Assembly: GCA_014155875.1 (NCBI GenBank)
Contig: JACEFZ010013481.1
Span: forward strand, 219,501-283,500
DNA length: 64,000 nucleotides
DNA from: Cepaea nemoralis
Lineage: Eukaryota; Mollusca; Gastropoda; Stylommatophora; Helicidae
Reading direction: 5' to 3'
Shown: in pieces, positions 21,748-31,074 of the stretch
Layout of the letters: every line of letters starts with the position of its first letter
Position numbering within the stretch: the stretch's first letter is position 1
Translations under genes and position numbers: made by a program
Notes under the pieces: generated by a model
The model's database searches: none
What the model saw: only the letters and a program-made list of their open reading frames with translations
What the model was told of the DNA's origin: nothing

Positions 21748-22452
21748 TTAAATCAGTACAAGGGTTGTTAAGTATTGCACAAGTAAAGGTACCAGAAAGA
21801 AAAGGAGAATCAATACTGGGCTTTTGCCAAAGGGTAAGATCTCAATGTTACCCGAAAAGGTTCGGCATTTGACAGTGTCACCTGTGTAATCACCCGGACT
21901 CACTAGTTCTTTTCGAAGACCAATAAGGGTGCTGCCACTATCTAGCAAACATTGACATGGTACATCATTGACCATTGCATTGTGGAACACCAAATTGCCT
22001 CTGGAGGCTAAAGCTGCATTCACACTCTCAGATGAGCATGGTACTGTATGTCCACATTCTAGTCTTCCGTCTGCATGGAATTGGTGACATCGTTCACAGC
22101 TGTCAAAGCTTAATATATCGTTAGCAGCACACACATCCTCTGCTTGGTTAGTTGGTAAGTCACTTTCAATCTCACACTCATTCTCACTACCACTATCTGA
22201 AGAGGTGTCAATCAACATAGCGTTGTTAGCTTTCAAACGTTGGCGGCCAAGGCACTTATTAGAATAATGGCCATAACAGGAACAAAAAAAACATTTGATT
22301 GCCCGCCTGTATGCAGATCGTTTGCTTTGCTGCTTCTTGATCACATTTTCAAGATGCGCCGGATAATTCGGCGATTTGTCGCACATAGCATAAGTGTCAG
22401 TGCATCTGTTGACAATAAATACATTTTGCCACTTTTCTGTCTTTCTTGTCAT
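21748..22452 (-). CDS. Zinc-knuckle and protease segment of element B
   Basis: 234-codon open frame between gag and pol. It contains a zinc knuckle CFFCSCYGHYSNKC (C54, C57, H62, C67), an acidic Ser-rich stretch, a Cys/His cluster (CERCHQFH...CGHTVPC) and an aspartic protease active site LLDSGSTLIGL (Asp 171). The usual C-terminal protease motif (D-x-I-L-G) is not in this frame but in the pol frame just downstream, so the protease spans two frames. The gag frame and pol frame share one phase, while this segment is +1 relative to gag, and pol is -1 relative to it. The shifts are either programmed or compensating indels. The Met at 22452 is only the first Met of the frame and need not be a real start. 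Confidence 0.8.
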   Translation of the reverse strand: MTRKTEKWQNVFIVNRCTDTYAMCDKSPNYPAHLENVIKKQQSKRSAYRRAIKCFFCSCYGHYSNKCLGRQRLKANNAMLIDTSSDSGSENECEIESDLPTNQAEDVCAANDILSFDSCERCHQFHADGRLECGHTVPCSSESVNAALASRGNLVFHNAMVNDVPCQCLLDSGSTLIGLRKELVSPGDYTGDTVKCRTFSGNIEILPFGKSPVLILLFFLVPLLVQYLTTLVLI

Positions 22453-23560
22453 ATTTCTGAAAAGGTTTTCTGTTGCTCTGATAGTTCTTTGGTTGGTCTT
22501 TCACAAAAGAAACTATCTCAGAGTCATTTGAAGTTTTAAAAATATCTCTGTTGGAAGAAAAATATGCTGAGCCTTTTTTCTCGAATTGCTGGATGTTCTC
22601 AATGTCTGACTGCTGCAAAAATTTGGCAAAAGGAGAAGGTATGGTAGATATCACCTTATCCATAGCAATTAAGTTTTTTAATCTATCAAAGTCTTTTCCT
22701 ATGTTAGCTGCTTTAAGCCATCTGTCTAGAACACTCTGTACATTAGAAACATAATCAATAAAGGTTTCACTAGGTTTAGGTTTTAAATTTGAGAACTGAA
22801 CCTGATACCCAGAGGCATCAAGTAAAAAGTGCTGCATAATCCTATCATGGATGTATTGATAGTTAGATCTGAGCTCAGTTGGTATAGATTCTATCACTTT
22901 AAGGGGCTCACCACTCAGATTCTTCATATACAGCATGGCCCACATCTCTATTGGAACTTGGTGATATTTAAATTGATACTCTACATTCTCTGTCCAGGCT
23001 GATATGGAGTCATCTTTACAATATGGTTTGATAATATTTTTGTATTTGTTGAACTTATTTTCCTCTTGTTGACTTCTTAGTTTAGTGGCAGCGATCTCTG
23101 CGTGTGAGTCTACATCCATGCCTTTCATCTTTAATTGTGTCTCTGATTCTACCTGAATTTGTTTTTCTTTCATTCTTGCCATTTCATCTATCTCTTTTTG
23201 TTTTAATTCTTTCTCTTGATCTAATTGCTTTTGCTTTAGTTCTAGTTCTTTTTGTTTTATCTCCTTATCATGTTCTAGCTGTTTTTGTTTTATCTCCTTA
23301 TCATGTTCTAGCTGTTTTTGTTTTGTTACCTCAGCTAGTTGAGCAATCTCTTTATCATGTTCTAACTGTTGTTGTTTTAATGTCTTATCATGCTCTCTCT
23401 GTCGTGCGCGTTCGTCCCTCTCTGCATTCTCTTTTCTTATACGTTCCGCTGTCTCAGCATCTTTTGCTTCTTTAAATTTTTGATCAGCATATTGTTGCAG
23501 CTCTTTACCTGTGTATTGTAGCTCTTTACCATCTTTTATAAAGTCCGATAAGGTCGCCAT
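22397..23560 (-). CDS. gag: Gag of element B with long coiled coil
   Basis: 387 codons from MATLSDFIKDGKEL. Residues about 30-150 are a highly charged coiled coil with imperfect repeats (QLEHDKEI and KQKEL type). Residues about 165-350 are a helical SCAN/retroviral-Gag-like region (CKDDSISAWTENVEYQF, FSNLKPKPSETFIDYV). It ends with KCIYCQQMH and a stop, where a first zinc-knuckle-like Cys/Cys/His set begins and would be completed in the +1 frame of the next segment. It overlaps the zinc-knuckle/protease frame by 56 nt. Confidence 0.85.
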   Translation of the reverse strand: MATLSDFIKDGKELQYTGKELQQYADQKFKEAKDAETAERIRKENAERDERARQREHDKTLKQQQLEHDKEIAQLAEVTKQKQLEHDKEIKQKQLEHDKEIKQKELELKQKQLDQEKELKQKEIDEMARMKEKQIQVESETQLKMKGMDVDSHAEIAATKLRSQQEENKFNKYKNIIKPYCKDDSISAWTENVEYQFKYHQVPIEMWAMLYMKNLSGEPLKVIESIPTELRSNYQYIHDRIMQHFLLDASGYQVQFSNLKPKPSETFIDYVSNVQSVLDRWLKAANIGKDFDRLKNLIAMDKVISTIPSPFAKFLQQSDIENIQQFEKKGSAYFSSNRDIFKTSNDSEIVSFVKDQPKNYQSNRKPFQKYDKKDRKVAKCIYCQQMH

Positions 23561-24740
23561 GCTGTTAAGTAATTAGCTAGTGTTGACTTACCCTGCTTTG
23601 TTTATTTATCTATTTATCTATAATGTTATCTATTTGTTCCTCGTTAAGGAATATTAATTTTATTTCCAGTTTATATTCTGACCAAAAATTCTATGTTGGA
23701 CAATCAGAGCACAGAAAATATAATAGTGTATCACAAGCTGAAAAAGAGATGCACTATTAATCACAATGCATGCCAAAAATATAGTTGCACTCAACTTAAT
23801 GTTCCCGAGAATCGGGGAACGAAGCTCCGTTGACACAGGTCACCTTGCTTGGTACACTGGGGCGGAGACACGTTTTGCAAGTAGCACACTATATTTGGCC
23901 CAACGGTGTATGTGCACAGCTGTGGTTTGCCCTCTGATATGTAGGGCAGCCGTAAACCCGCCGACTTAACGATATAATTTACCCGACAACTAAGGACAAT
24001 GACTTAGACAATGACAGACTTACGAACAACTAGAACATGTATTAATTAAATTTAATGTCAATGTCCTGTCTTTGTTCTAAACAGTAATTGCCTTTCGTTA
24101 CTACTCTAGTTAATTTCTGTAAACGTTGTGCAGCTAAGTATCATATGCTTAGCCCAAAAATAGTTCCATCGTGACGATAAACAAAGAGAAAATAGAACCC
24201 AAAAATATAAATAAATGCTTTTAAAGAAATAAAAATAACATAATAATGTTTAAATAAATAAATATATTCATTTACTAATTCAAATAAGTAAATAATAAAT
24301 AATATACAGCACAGATTCAGGCGAGCCGCCGCTAACCGATCTTGTAAACACTCGACTGCTTTATGCTAATGACGCAGAACAACTGTCTGTCAATCACTCT
24401 ACGTCACCGCGCAGCGCTATTTTTAGTTTTGAAAAATCGATATTGTCGGCTGGCGATGTATTGCTCCGCCCTGAATCATGTTTGGTGCTTATTCAAGAAT
24501 AAATTGGTAAATACATGAATAAATATAAGAAAATAAGAATATTAATACTTACAGCTTCGAAGAATACATGATGTCATTAAATAAATATATCTTAAACACA
24601 ATTAAACACTATTTTGTCACGATAGGCATATTTCTAGCTCGCAAATTCTCCTGTCTGCACAAATTATCGTTACTACAAAAATTAAACCCTAGTCTGGAGC
24701 CCTGTGGAAGAGTGGATTAGCTTGAACTTTTCGTTCAAGC
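23561..24740 (-). other. Leader of element B
   Basis: 1.2 kb between the primer-binding site and gag, A/T-rich with runs of aataaata. No coding potential is seen. Confidence 0.6.
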
Positions 24741-24757
24741 TTCACTTTCTGACACCA
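24741..24757 (-). promoter_or_regulatory. Primer-binding site of element B (tRNA-Leu type)
   Basis: On the - strand it reads TGGTGTCAGAAAGTGAA, complementary to the 3' end common to tRNA-Leu (CACTTCTGACACCA) with one extra A. It starts 14 nt inside the LTR boundary. Confidence 0.65.
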
Positions 24758-24771
24758 CAATTACCCTTGCC

Positions 24772-25361
24772 TGTCAACAACTCAACTGGACAGGCATCAT
24801 CGGGTACTTCTGGCACACCATACAAGAAAACTTGCAAGTCGTGTGCGAGGAATTTAAATGGTACATTTATTGCCGTTGGCTCGCTACAAGCAGTGAACAG
24901 TCGCTATTGAAACACACAACATATAGCCACAGTATTATCTATCCCGAGCTGCTACCCCTAAGCTAACTTTCTACACAAATAAACACAAGAAAAACCCTAT
25001 CGCTACTCTAACGAGGTGTACACTAGAGGTCCCGTCTCCCGTCTGACAATCTTCCCTTCCGCGGTCACACACCACGCGGATTGACTTTCACCTTGGTGCG
25101 TGTCACCTCACGTCGCACGCCGATGGTAGACGTGGCCTGTTGAGTGTATACTCAACTTCTCTATGGCTACCACGAGGCGTGATGTTATTGTGATTAGAGT
25201 GTTAACTCTCTGAACACCGCCTGCGTGTCTCATGCAGGAATGGTTAACCATCTCCTATCACCTCCTCTTCCCTGCTCTTCCCTCGGGCACCCTATCCCCT
25301 CCTGGCCTCTTCAAGAATGACTGCCCTTCCTAGTGGAGGGGATGTGGTCGAGTCTTTGACA
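24772..25361 (-). repeat. 5' LTR of element B
   Basis: 590 bp; pair of 15852-16446. It is followed by the atttg target duplicate. Confidence 0.93.
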
Positions 25362-25567
25362 ATTTGCCTGTATAATAATCAATGTTACCTTCCTGTAACT
25401 ATTTGCCTGTGTAATAATCAATGTTACCTGCCTGTAACTGTTTGCCTGCGCAATAATCACCGTTACCTTCCTGTAACTATTTGCCGTGTAATAATCAATG
25501 TTACCTGCCGGTAACTATTTGCCCGTCTAATAATCAATGTTATCTTCCTGTAACTATTTGCCCGTCT
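25362..25567. repeat. 39-bp minisatellite (middle part)
   Basis: About five units of the cctgtaactatttgcctgtg repeat, ending at the SINE insertion point actatttgcccgtct (25553-25567). Confidence 0.9.
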
Positions 25568-26102
25568 CGAAATTTTTCCCGGGCAGCGCCGTTAGGCTAC
25601 TCTGTTTCGATTTCCAACTGCCAAAGGATTTTTTACGTGCGCAACAATACACACGGGCGTCCGATCTCACTACCCAGAGACCAGGGGAAATTTTGTTACT
25701 AGAAGTCCACGAGAAAACATTACGATCCTCACCGGGGCTTGAACAGGACCTCCAGCACTCGAGGCGAACACCATACCTCGAGACCACTCATCCGCGACAG
25801 ATGATAACCAGCTGCAGGGCGAAGACCTTGAGCACGATCAGGGCAGCTTTCAGGTGCTCTCTGGACAAGTTGAAGACCAGGAGCCCGTAGAGTGGAAACA
25901 TCGTCGAAGTCACGTCAACCACTCAGGGCAAAATTTCCAGTTTAAAATATACCCAAAGTATTTCAGGATCCTAACCGGTGGTATGGAGTTCGTGCACTGA
26001 GCTGAGATTCTCCGGACTCAGGCTTGAGTTAGGAGTAGAACGGGGCATTTATGGGTTACACCCGTGTGCCGTGATGTTGATCCGTCGACTAAACTAAACT
26101 AG
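25568..26102. mobile_element. SINE copy with inverted 5' half and captured exon fragment
   Basis: Same SINE family as 52938-53265. The 5' half (tRNA-like head about 25718-25796, and body) lies on the - strand at 25568-25796. The 3' half lies on the + strand at about 25925-26102, ending gatccgtcgactaaactaaa. The two halves overlap in SINE coordinates by about a dozen bases around gggcaaaattt, so almost nothing is lost; this is the arrangement expected of a 5' inversion (twin priming). The tRNA-like head on the - strand shows an A-box-like tggtctcgagg and a B-box-like gttcaagcccc. Between the halves lies an exon fragment (25797-25922) that in transcript order would precede the SINE head. The flanks actatttgcccgtct and actatttgcctgtct look like a 15-bp target duplication but are also the local repeat unit. 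Confidence 0.8.
25797..25922 (-). pseudogene. Inverted fragment of an SLC51A-like exon
   Basis: Read on the - strand, this 126-bp stretch aligns with 15418-15543 of the solute-transporter exon at about 88 percent identity by eye, with one in-frame 3-bp gap. Its frame stays open and conservative (TSTMFPLYGLLVF, SREHLKAALIVLK, LQLVIICR). The pattern of change suggests capture from a related gene copy or an allele that was under coding constraint, rather than simple decay of the local exon. It has no splice sites of its own orientation in the host gene and is antisense to it. Confidence 0.85.
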
Positions 26103-26460
26103 ACTATTTGCCTGTCTAATAATCAACGTTACCTTCCTGTAACTATTTACCTGTGTAATAATCACCGTTACCTTCCTGTAACTATTTGCCTGTGTAATAA
26201 TCACCGTTACCTTCCTGTAACTATTTGTCTGTGTAATAATCACCGTTACCTTCCTGTAACTATTTGCCTGTGTAATAATCACCGTTACCTTCCTGTAACT
26301 ATTTGCCGTGTAATAATCACCGTTACCTTCCTGTAACTATTTGCCGTGTAATAATCACCGTTACTTTCCTTTAACTATTTGCCCATTTAATAATCAGTGT
26401 TACCTTCCTGTATACTATTTGCCTGTATACTATTTGCCTGTGTATTAATCAATGTTATCT
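26103..26460. repeat. 39-bp minisatellite (right part)
   Basis: About nine units, grading into a derived unit with ttaggtctaataatcaa that founds the 38-bp array downstream. Confidence 0.9.
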
Positions 26461-27690
26461 TCCAGTATACTTTTTAAGGTCTAATAGTTAATTTATCCTT
26501 TAGTATACTGTATGAGGTCTAATGATCAATTTACCTGTCAGTATACTGTTTTAGGTCTAATAATCAATGTTATCTTTCAGTATAGTGTTTGAGGTCTAAT
26601 AATCAATGTTATCTTTCAGTATAGTGTTTGAGGTCTAATAATCAATGTTATCTTTATCTTTCAATATAGTGTTTGAGGTCTAATAATCAATTTATCTTTC
26701 AGTATAGTGTTTGAGGTCTAATAATCAATGTTATCTTTCAATATAGTGTTTGAGGTCTAATAATCAATTTATCTTTCAGTATAGTGTTTGAGGTCTAATA
26801 ATCAATTTACCTTTCAGTATAGTGTTTGAGGTCTAATAATCAATTTATCTTTCAGTATAGTGTTTGAGGTCTAATAATCAATGTTATCTTTCAGTATAGT
26901 GTTTGAGGTCTAATAATCAATTTAGCTTTCAGTATAGTGTTTGAGGTCTAATAATCAATATCATCTTTCATTATAGTGTTTGAGGTCTAATAATCAACTT
27001 ATCTTTCAGTATAGTGTTTGAGGTCTAATAATCAATGTTATCTTTCAGTGTAGTGTTTGAGGTCTAATAATCAACTTATCTTTCAGTATAGTGTTTGAGG
27101 TCTAATAATCAATGTTATCTTTCAGTATAGTGTTTGAGGTCTAATAATCAACTTATCTTTCAATATAGTGTTTGAGGTCTAATAATCAACTTATCTTTAA
27201 GTATAGTGTTTGAAGTCTAATAATCAACTTATCTTTCAGTATAGTGTTTCAGGTCTAATAATCAACTTATCTTTCAGTATAGTGTTTGAGGTCTAATAAT
27301 CAACTTATCTTTCAGTATAGTGTTTCAGGTCTAATAATCAACTTATCTTTCAGTATAGTGTTTGAGGTCTAATAATCAACTTATCTTTTAGTATAATGTT
27401 TTAGGTCTAATAATCAATTTATCTTTCAGTATAGTGTTTGAGGTCTAATAATCAATGTTATCTTTCAGTATAGTGTTTGATGTCTAATAATCAACTTATC
27501 TTTCAATATAGTGTTTGAGGTCTAATAATCAATTTATCTTTCAGTATAGTGTTTGAGGTCTAATAATCAACTTATCTTTCAGTATAGTGTTTGAGGTCTA
27601 ATAATCAACTTATCTTTCAGTATAGTGTTTGAGGTCTAATAATCAACTTATCTTTCAGTATAGTGTTTGAGGTCTAATAATCCAGTTTAC
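26461..27690. repeat. 38-bp minisatellite with acceptor-like units
   Basis: About 32 copies of a 38-bp unit. Each contains ggtctaataatcaacttatc followed by tttcag: a branch-point-like ctaat, a short pyrimidine stretch and an AG, so each unit resembles a 3' splice site. The array ends about 20 bp before the real acceptor of the exon at 27710. Confidence 0.94.
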
Positions 27691-27709
27691 CCCCCCCCCC
27701 CGCCCCCAG

Positions 27710-27924
27710 CGTACCTGCAGATGGTTCTGGTGGTAGAGATGTTGCTGTTGTCACTGCTGGCCCGACATGTCTACAGACGTCCGGTCCAGGGTTTGCCGCT
27801 CCATGAAGACACGGAAGAGCTGTCCAGTACCAGTTGCTTCCCTGAGGCCACACAATCTCGCAGTCCAGTGTGGCTTGACGACGCAAGCACAATAACAACA
27901 CAGCCTGAACGGAATCACTTGTAA
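27710..27924 (+). CDS. SLC51A: Organic solute transporter alpha-like exon (C-terminal region)
   Basis: The acceptor follows a C-rich tract (cgcccccag). The first two bases complete the phase-1 codon left by the exon ending at 15631 (G+CG, Ala), so the phases agree. The frame encodes AYLQMVLVVEMLLLSLLARHVYRRPVQ, the last membrane helix and basic juxtamembrane motif of the family, then a hydrophilic tail (LHEDTEELSSTSC...). It can end in two ways: at the in-frame TAA 27922-27924, or by splicing at the strong donor CACTT/gtaagt (exon end 27920). The second option leaves phase 2, which fits the candidate exon at 39177. Vertebrate proteins end a short distance after this helix, so a stop here is also plausible. 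Confidence 0.82.
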
Positions 27925-27984
27925 GTGGGTTATTGGTATTGTAAGGTATAAGTGTTATTATATGTGTTCGCCATTCTTTCACCC

Positions 27985-28455
27985 ACTTCTAAGTCCAACC
28001 AGGTTGTCCACTACTCAGTCCAGTAAGATTGGTCACTTCTCAGTCCAATCAGGTTGTCCACTTTCCACTCCAGTCAGGTTGTCCACTACTCAGTCCAGTA
28101 AGATTGGTCACTTCTCAGTCCAATCAGGTTGTCCACTTTTCAGTCCAGTCATGATGACCACTCCTCAGTTTAGTAAGATTGGTCACTTCTCAGTCCAATC
28201 AGGTTGTCCACTTTTCAGTCCAGTCATGTTGACCACTCCTCAGTCCAGTCAGATTGGTCACTTCTCAGTCCAGTCAGGTTGTCCACTTTTCAATCCAGTA
28301 AGTTTGGTCACTTCTCAGTCTAGTAAGTTTGGTCACTTCGCAGTCCAATTAGGTTGTCCATTTCTCAGTCGAGTAAATTTGGCCACTTCTCAGTCAAGTC
28401 AGATTGTCCACTTTTTAGTCCATTAAGTTTGGTCACTTCTCAGTCTAGTATGTTT
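27985..28455. repeat. Short-unit minisatellite
   Basis: Degenerate tandem units of about 25 bp, cagtccagtaagattggtca plus cttct and variants with caggttgtccac. Confidence 0.85.
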
Positions 28456-28770
28456 GGTCTGTAACCACATCTGCTCAATTGAACCTACTCTTCTATCTTA
28501 TGTGAACATGTCATCTGTAACCACATCTATCCACGTGGGCCAACTTTTTAATCTGGTGTGAGCATGTCATCTGTAACCACATCTGTTCATGTTGAACAAC
28601 TTTTCAATCGGGTGTGAACATGTCATCTGTAACCACATATGTTTACGTGGGCCAACTCCTCTACCTGGTGTAAACATGTCATCTGTAACCTTATCTGTTC
28701 ATGTGGACCAACTTTTCAATCTAATGTGAACATGTCATCTGTAACCACAACTGTTCACATGGACCAACTT
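28456..28770. repeat. About 57-bp tandem repeat
   Basis: Five to six degenerate units containing acatgtcatctgtaaccaca and tggaccaacttttcaatc. It is followed by a roughly 55-bp duplicate ending near 28870 (accatgcagttctaatcaac). Confidence 0.8.
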
Positions 28771-28884
28771 TTGTCCCAGAATTTAATCTGGACCATGCAG
28801 TTCTAATCAACACTGAAAGTTGTGTATAGAACTTAATCAGGACCATGCAGTTCTAATCAACACTCGTTGTTGTATCCACAACTT

Positions 28885-29345
28885 GTGAGCAACTCTTCGC
28901 ACATCTACGTGTCTCAGAAACTTCAGGACAATTCGTGGAACATCTACATGTCTCAGAAACTTCAGGATAATTCGTGGAGCATCTACGTATCTCAGAAACT
29001 TCAGGATAATTCGTGGAACATCTACATGTCTCAGAAACTTGTGGACAATTCGTGGAACATCTACGTGTCGCAGAAACTTCAGGACAATTCGTGGAGCATC
29101 TAAATGTCTCAGAAACTTTTGGAAAGTTCGTGGAACATCTACATGGTCGGAAAATTCTATTCTGGACAGTTCGTGAAACACCTACGTGTCTCGGAAACTT
29201 GTGGACAATTCGTGAAACATCTACATGGTTGGAAACTTGTGTACAATTCGTGGAAAATTTACATGTCTCGAACACTTCTGGACAATTCGTGAAACATCTA
29301 CATGGTCGGAAACTTGTAGACAATTGGAACATCTTCATGTCTGAA
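28885..29345. repeat. 39-bp minisatellite (second family)
   Basis: About 12 units with ctcagaaacttcaggacaat and tcgtggaacatctacatgt. Because 39 is a multiple of three, several frames stay open on both strands; these are not genes. Confidence 0.9.
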
Positions 29346-29514
29346 TAATGTTTGTTGGAAAATTATGTGACGTTGAATGACATCATTGCACTTTGGGCAT
29401 GACCACGCGTGCTCAGTCTTACGACGTGGAAGCCACCCTGAAGTATGTTGGCTCACATTTCCCATGAGAAGCTGTTTACATTTTCTTTCTTGACCTCCGC
29501 TGGATGGAGAATAC

Positions 29515-29516
<2 letters not shown>

Positions 29517-29572
<56 letters not shown>
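29517..29572. repeat. (CA)n microsatellite
   Basis: About 28 CA dinucleotides, directly upstream of LINE-derived coding sequence. Confidence 0.95.
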
Positions 29573-29573
<1 letters not shown>

Positions 29574-30052
29574 CGTGATTGTAACTGACTCAGAAAGCAT
29601 GCTGATGAGGGTGAGGACGGGCATGCTTCGTGCGGAGTGGCTTGCTTGGCTTCGGAGGTCACTGGGTGACAAGCATCGCCTGGATCTTTTCTCCGGGGCA
29701 TGCCGGTGTGCTGGGAAATTAACAGGCGGACAAATTGGCTGGCTCTGCAGAACTTGGTATAGTATTGATACATGACAAGGCAGACGTGGTTGCGGCCTTT
29801 TGGGAGCACGTGTACACCTCGGAGGAGCAAATGGATTACCATGGTCTGGCAAGAATGAGACAGCGAGGAGTGACGAGGGGATCTGGCCGACGCTCAACGC
29901 TCGGAGAAAAGGCGAGACGGACATATAATCAGATTGCTACTGGTACTATTGGTGTTGGAACTCTTCGCTGGCTGCTGAGGATGGGGACGGAGCGCTTATG
30001 GGAATGCCCCGAATGCTGTGATGTCGATTCCTAAATCAATCAATCAATCTTT
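29573..30052 (+). pseudogene. 5'-truncated LINE 3' end (RNase H and C-terminus), broken
   Basis: Begins at the (CA)n tract with VTDSESMLMRVRTGMLRAEW, a typical LINE RNase H segment that keeps its catalytic Asp. Continuity needs a frame change near 29690, after which the next frame reads FSPGHAGVLGN, a TAA stop, then QADKLAG. This is the RNase H C-terminal motif with one nonsense mutation. The rest (29735-30034) runs to MGTERLWECPECCDV and a stop. A 3' tail of aatc repeats follows (to about 30050). It resembles the C-terminal part of the longer copy at 54546-55420, so both belong to RNase-H-bearing LINEs of the I/Nimb type; clade assignment is inference. Confidence 0.75.
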
Positions 30053-30129
30053 ACTCGATGTGGGCATTTCCGTGTTTGATCAGGCTATCTCCCAGCTCGT
30101 GTAGTCGGGTTAGCTCCAGTCTAGTCCAT

Positions 30130-30960
30130 GCCCGCCAGCCGAGTACGCACTGCATTTACAATTGTATCAGCCCTGCCCATGCCTCTTCCAGTGCGTATTG
30201 CTGCATTTATTGTACCAGCTGTGTCCACGCTTCTTCCTATTTGTTCTGCTGCATTGGTTGTATCAGCCTGTCCATGCTTTTTTTTCCAGTGTGTAATCCT
30301 GCATTGATTGTATCAGCCCTGCCCACGCCTCTTCCAGTGTGTATTGATGTATTGATTGTATCATATCTGCCCATGCTTCCTCCTATCTGTATTGCTACAT
30401 TGATTGTATCAGCCATGCCCACGCTTCTTCCAGTGTGTATTGATTGTATCAGCCCTGCCCACGCTTCTTCCAGTGTGTATTGATGTATTGATTGTATCAG
30501 CCCTGCCCACGCTTCTTCCAGTGTGTATTGATGTATTGATTGTATCAGCCCTGCCCACTCTTCTTCCAGTGTGTATTGCTGCATTGATTGTATCAGCCAT
30601 TCCCGCACTTCTTTCAGCGTGTATTTCTGCATTGATTGTATCAGCCCTGCCCATGCTTCCTCCTATCTGTATTGCTGCATTGATTGTGTCAGCCATTCCC
30701 GCACTTCTTTCAGCGTGTATTTCTGCATTGATTGTATCAGCCCTGCCCACGCTTCTTCCAGTGTGTATTGCTGCATTGATTTTATCAGCCCTTTCCATGC
30801 TGCCTCTGGTGTGTATTGCTACATTGATTGTATCAGCCCTGTCCGTGCTTCTTCCAGTGTGTATTGATGTATTGATTTATCAGCCCTGCCCATGCTTATT
30901 CCAGTGTGTATTGATGTATTGATTGTACCAGCCCTGTCCATGCTTCTTCCAGTATGTATT
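30130..30960. repeat. 48-bp minisatellite
   Basis: About 17 copies of a unit containing tgcattgattgtatcagccc and tgcccacgcttcttccagtg; several copies are shortened. Open frames on both strands are repeat artefacts. Confidence 0.92.
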
Positions 30961-31074
30961 GCTGCACTATTCGCCAGCTGGATTGCGTATTCATGACATT
31001 TGACTTGGGCGTGATTGGGTGCGTCAGTGCAGTTAAATGGTTGAGTTTGAATATGTTTTTGTATGAAATGATGT

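Larger units (their letters stand above)
15852..25361 (-). mobile_element. LTR retrotransposon B: Gmr1-like Gypsy element (IN before RT)
   Basis: 9.5-kb element on the - strand. Its LTRs are 24772-25361 (5') and 15852-16446 (3'). Both start TGTCAA and end TTGACA on the + strand. The element is flanked by a 5-bp duplication atttg (15847-15851 and 25362-25366). LTR lengths differ (590 and 595 bp) and they carry scattered substitutions and small indels, so it is older than element A. A primer-binding site complementary to a tRNA-Leu 3' end lies 14 nt inside the 5' LTR, and a polypurine tract lies next to the 3' LTR (- strand of about 16447-16466). Gag, zinc-knuckle/protease and pol frames occur in that order. 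In pol, the integrase is encoded before RT-RNase H, which is the arrangement described for the Gmr1 group of Ty3/Gypsy elements. Confidence 0.93.

Noticed and set aside
26461..27690. CRISPR-like array
   Set aside because: Units are contiguous with no unique spacers, and the context is eukaryotic intron; it is a minisatellite.
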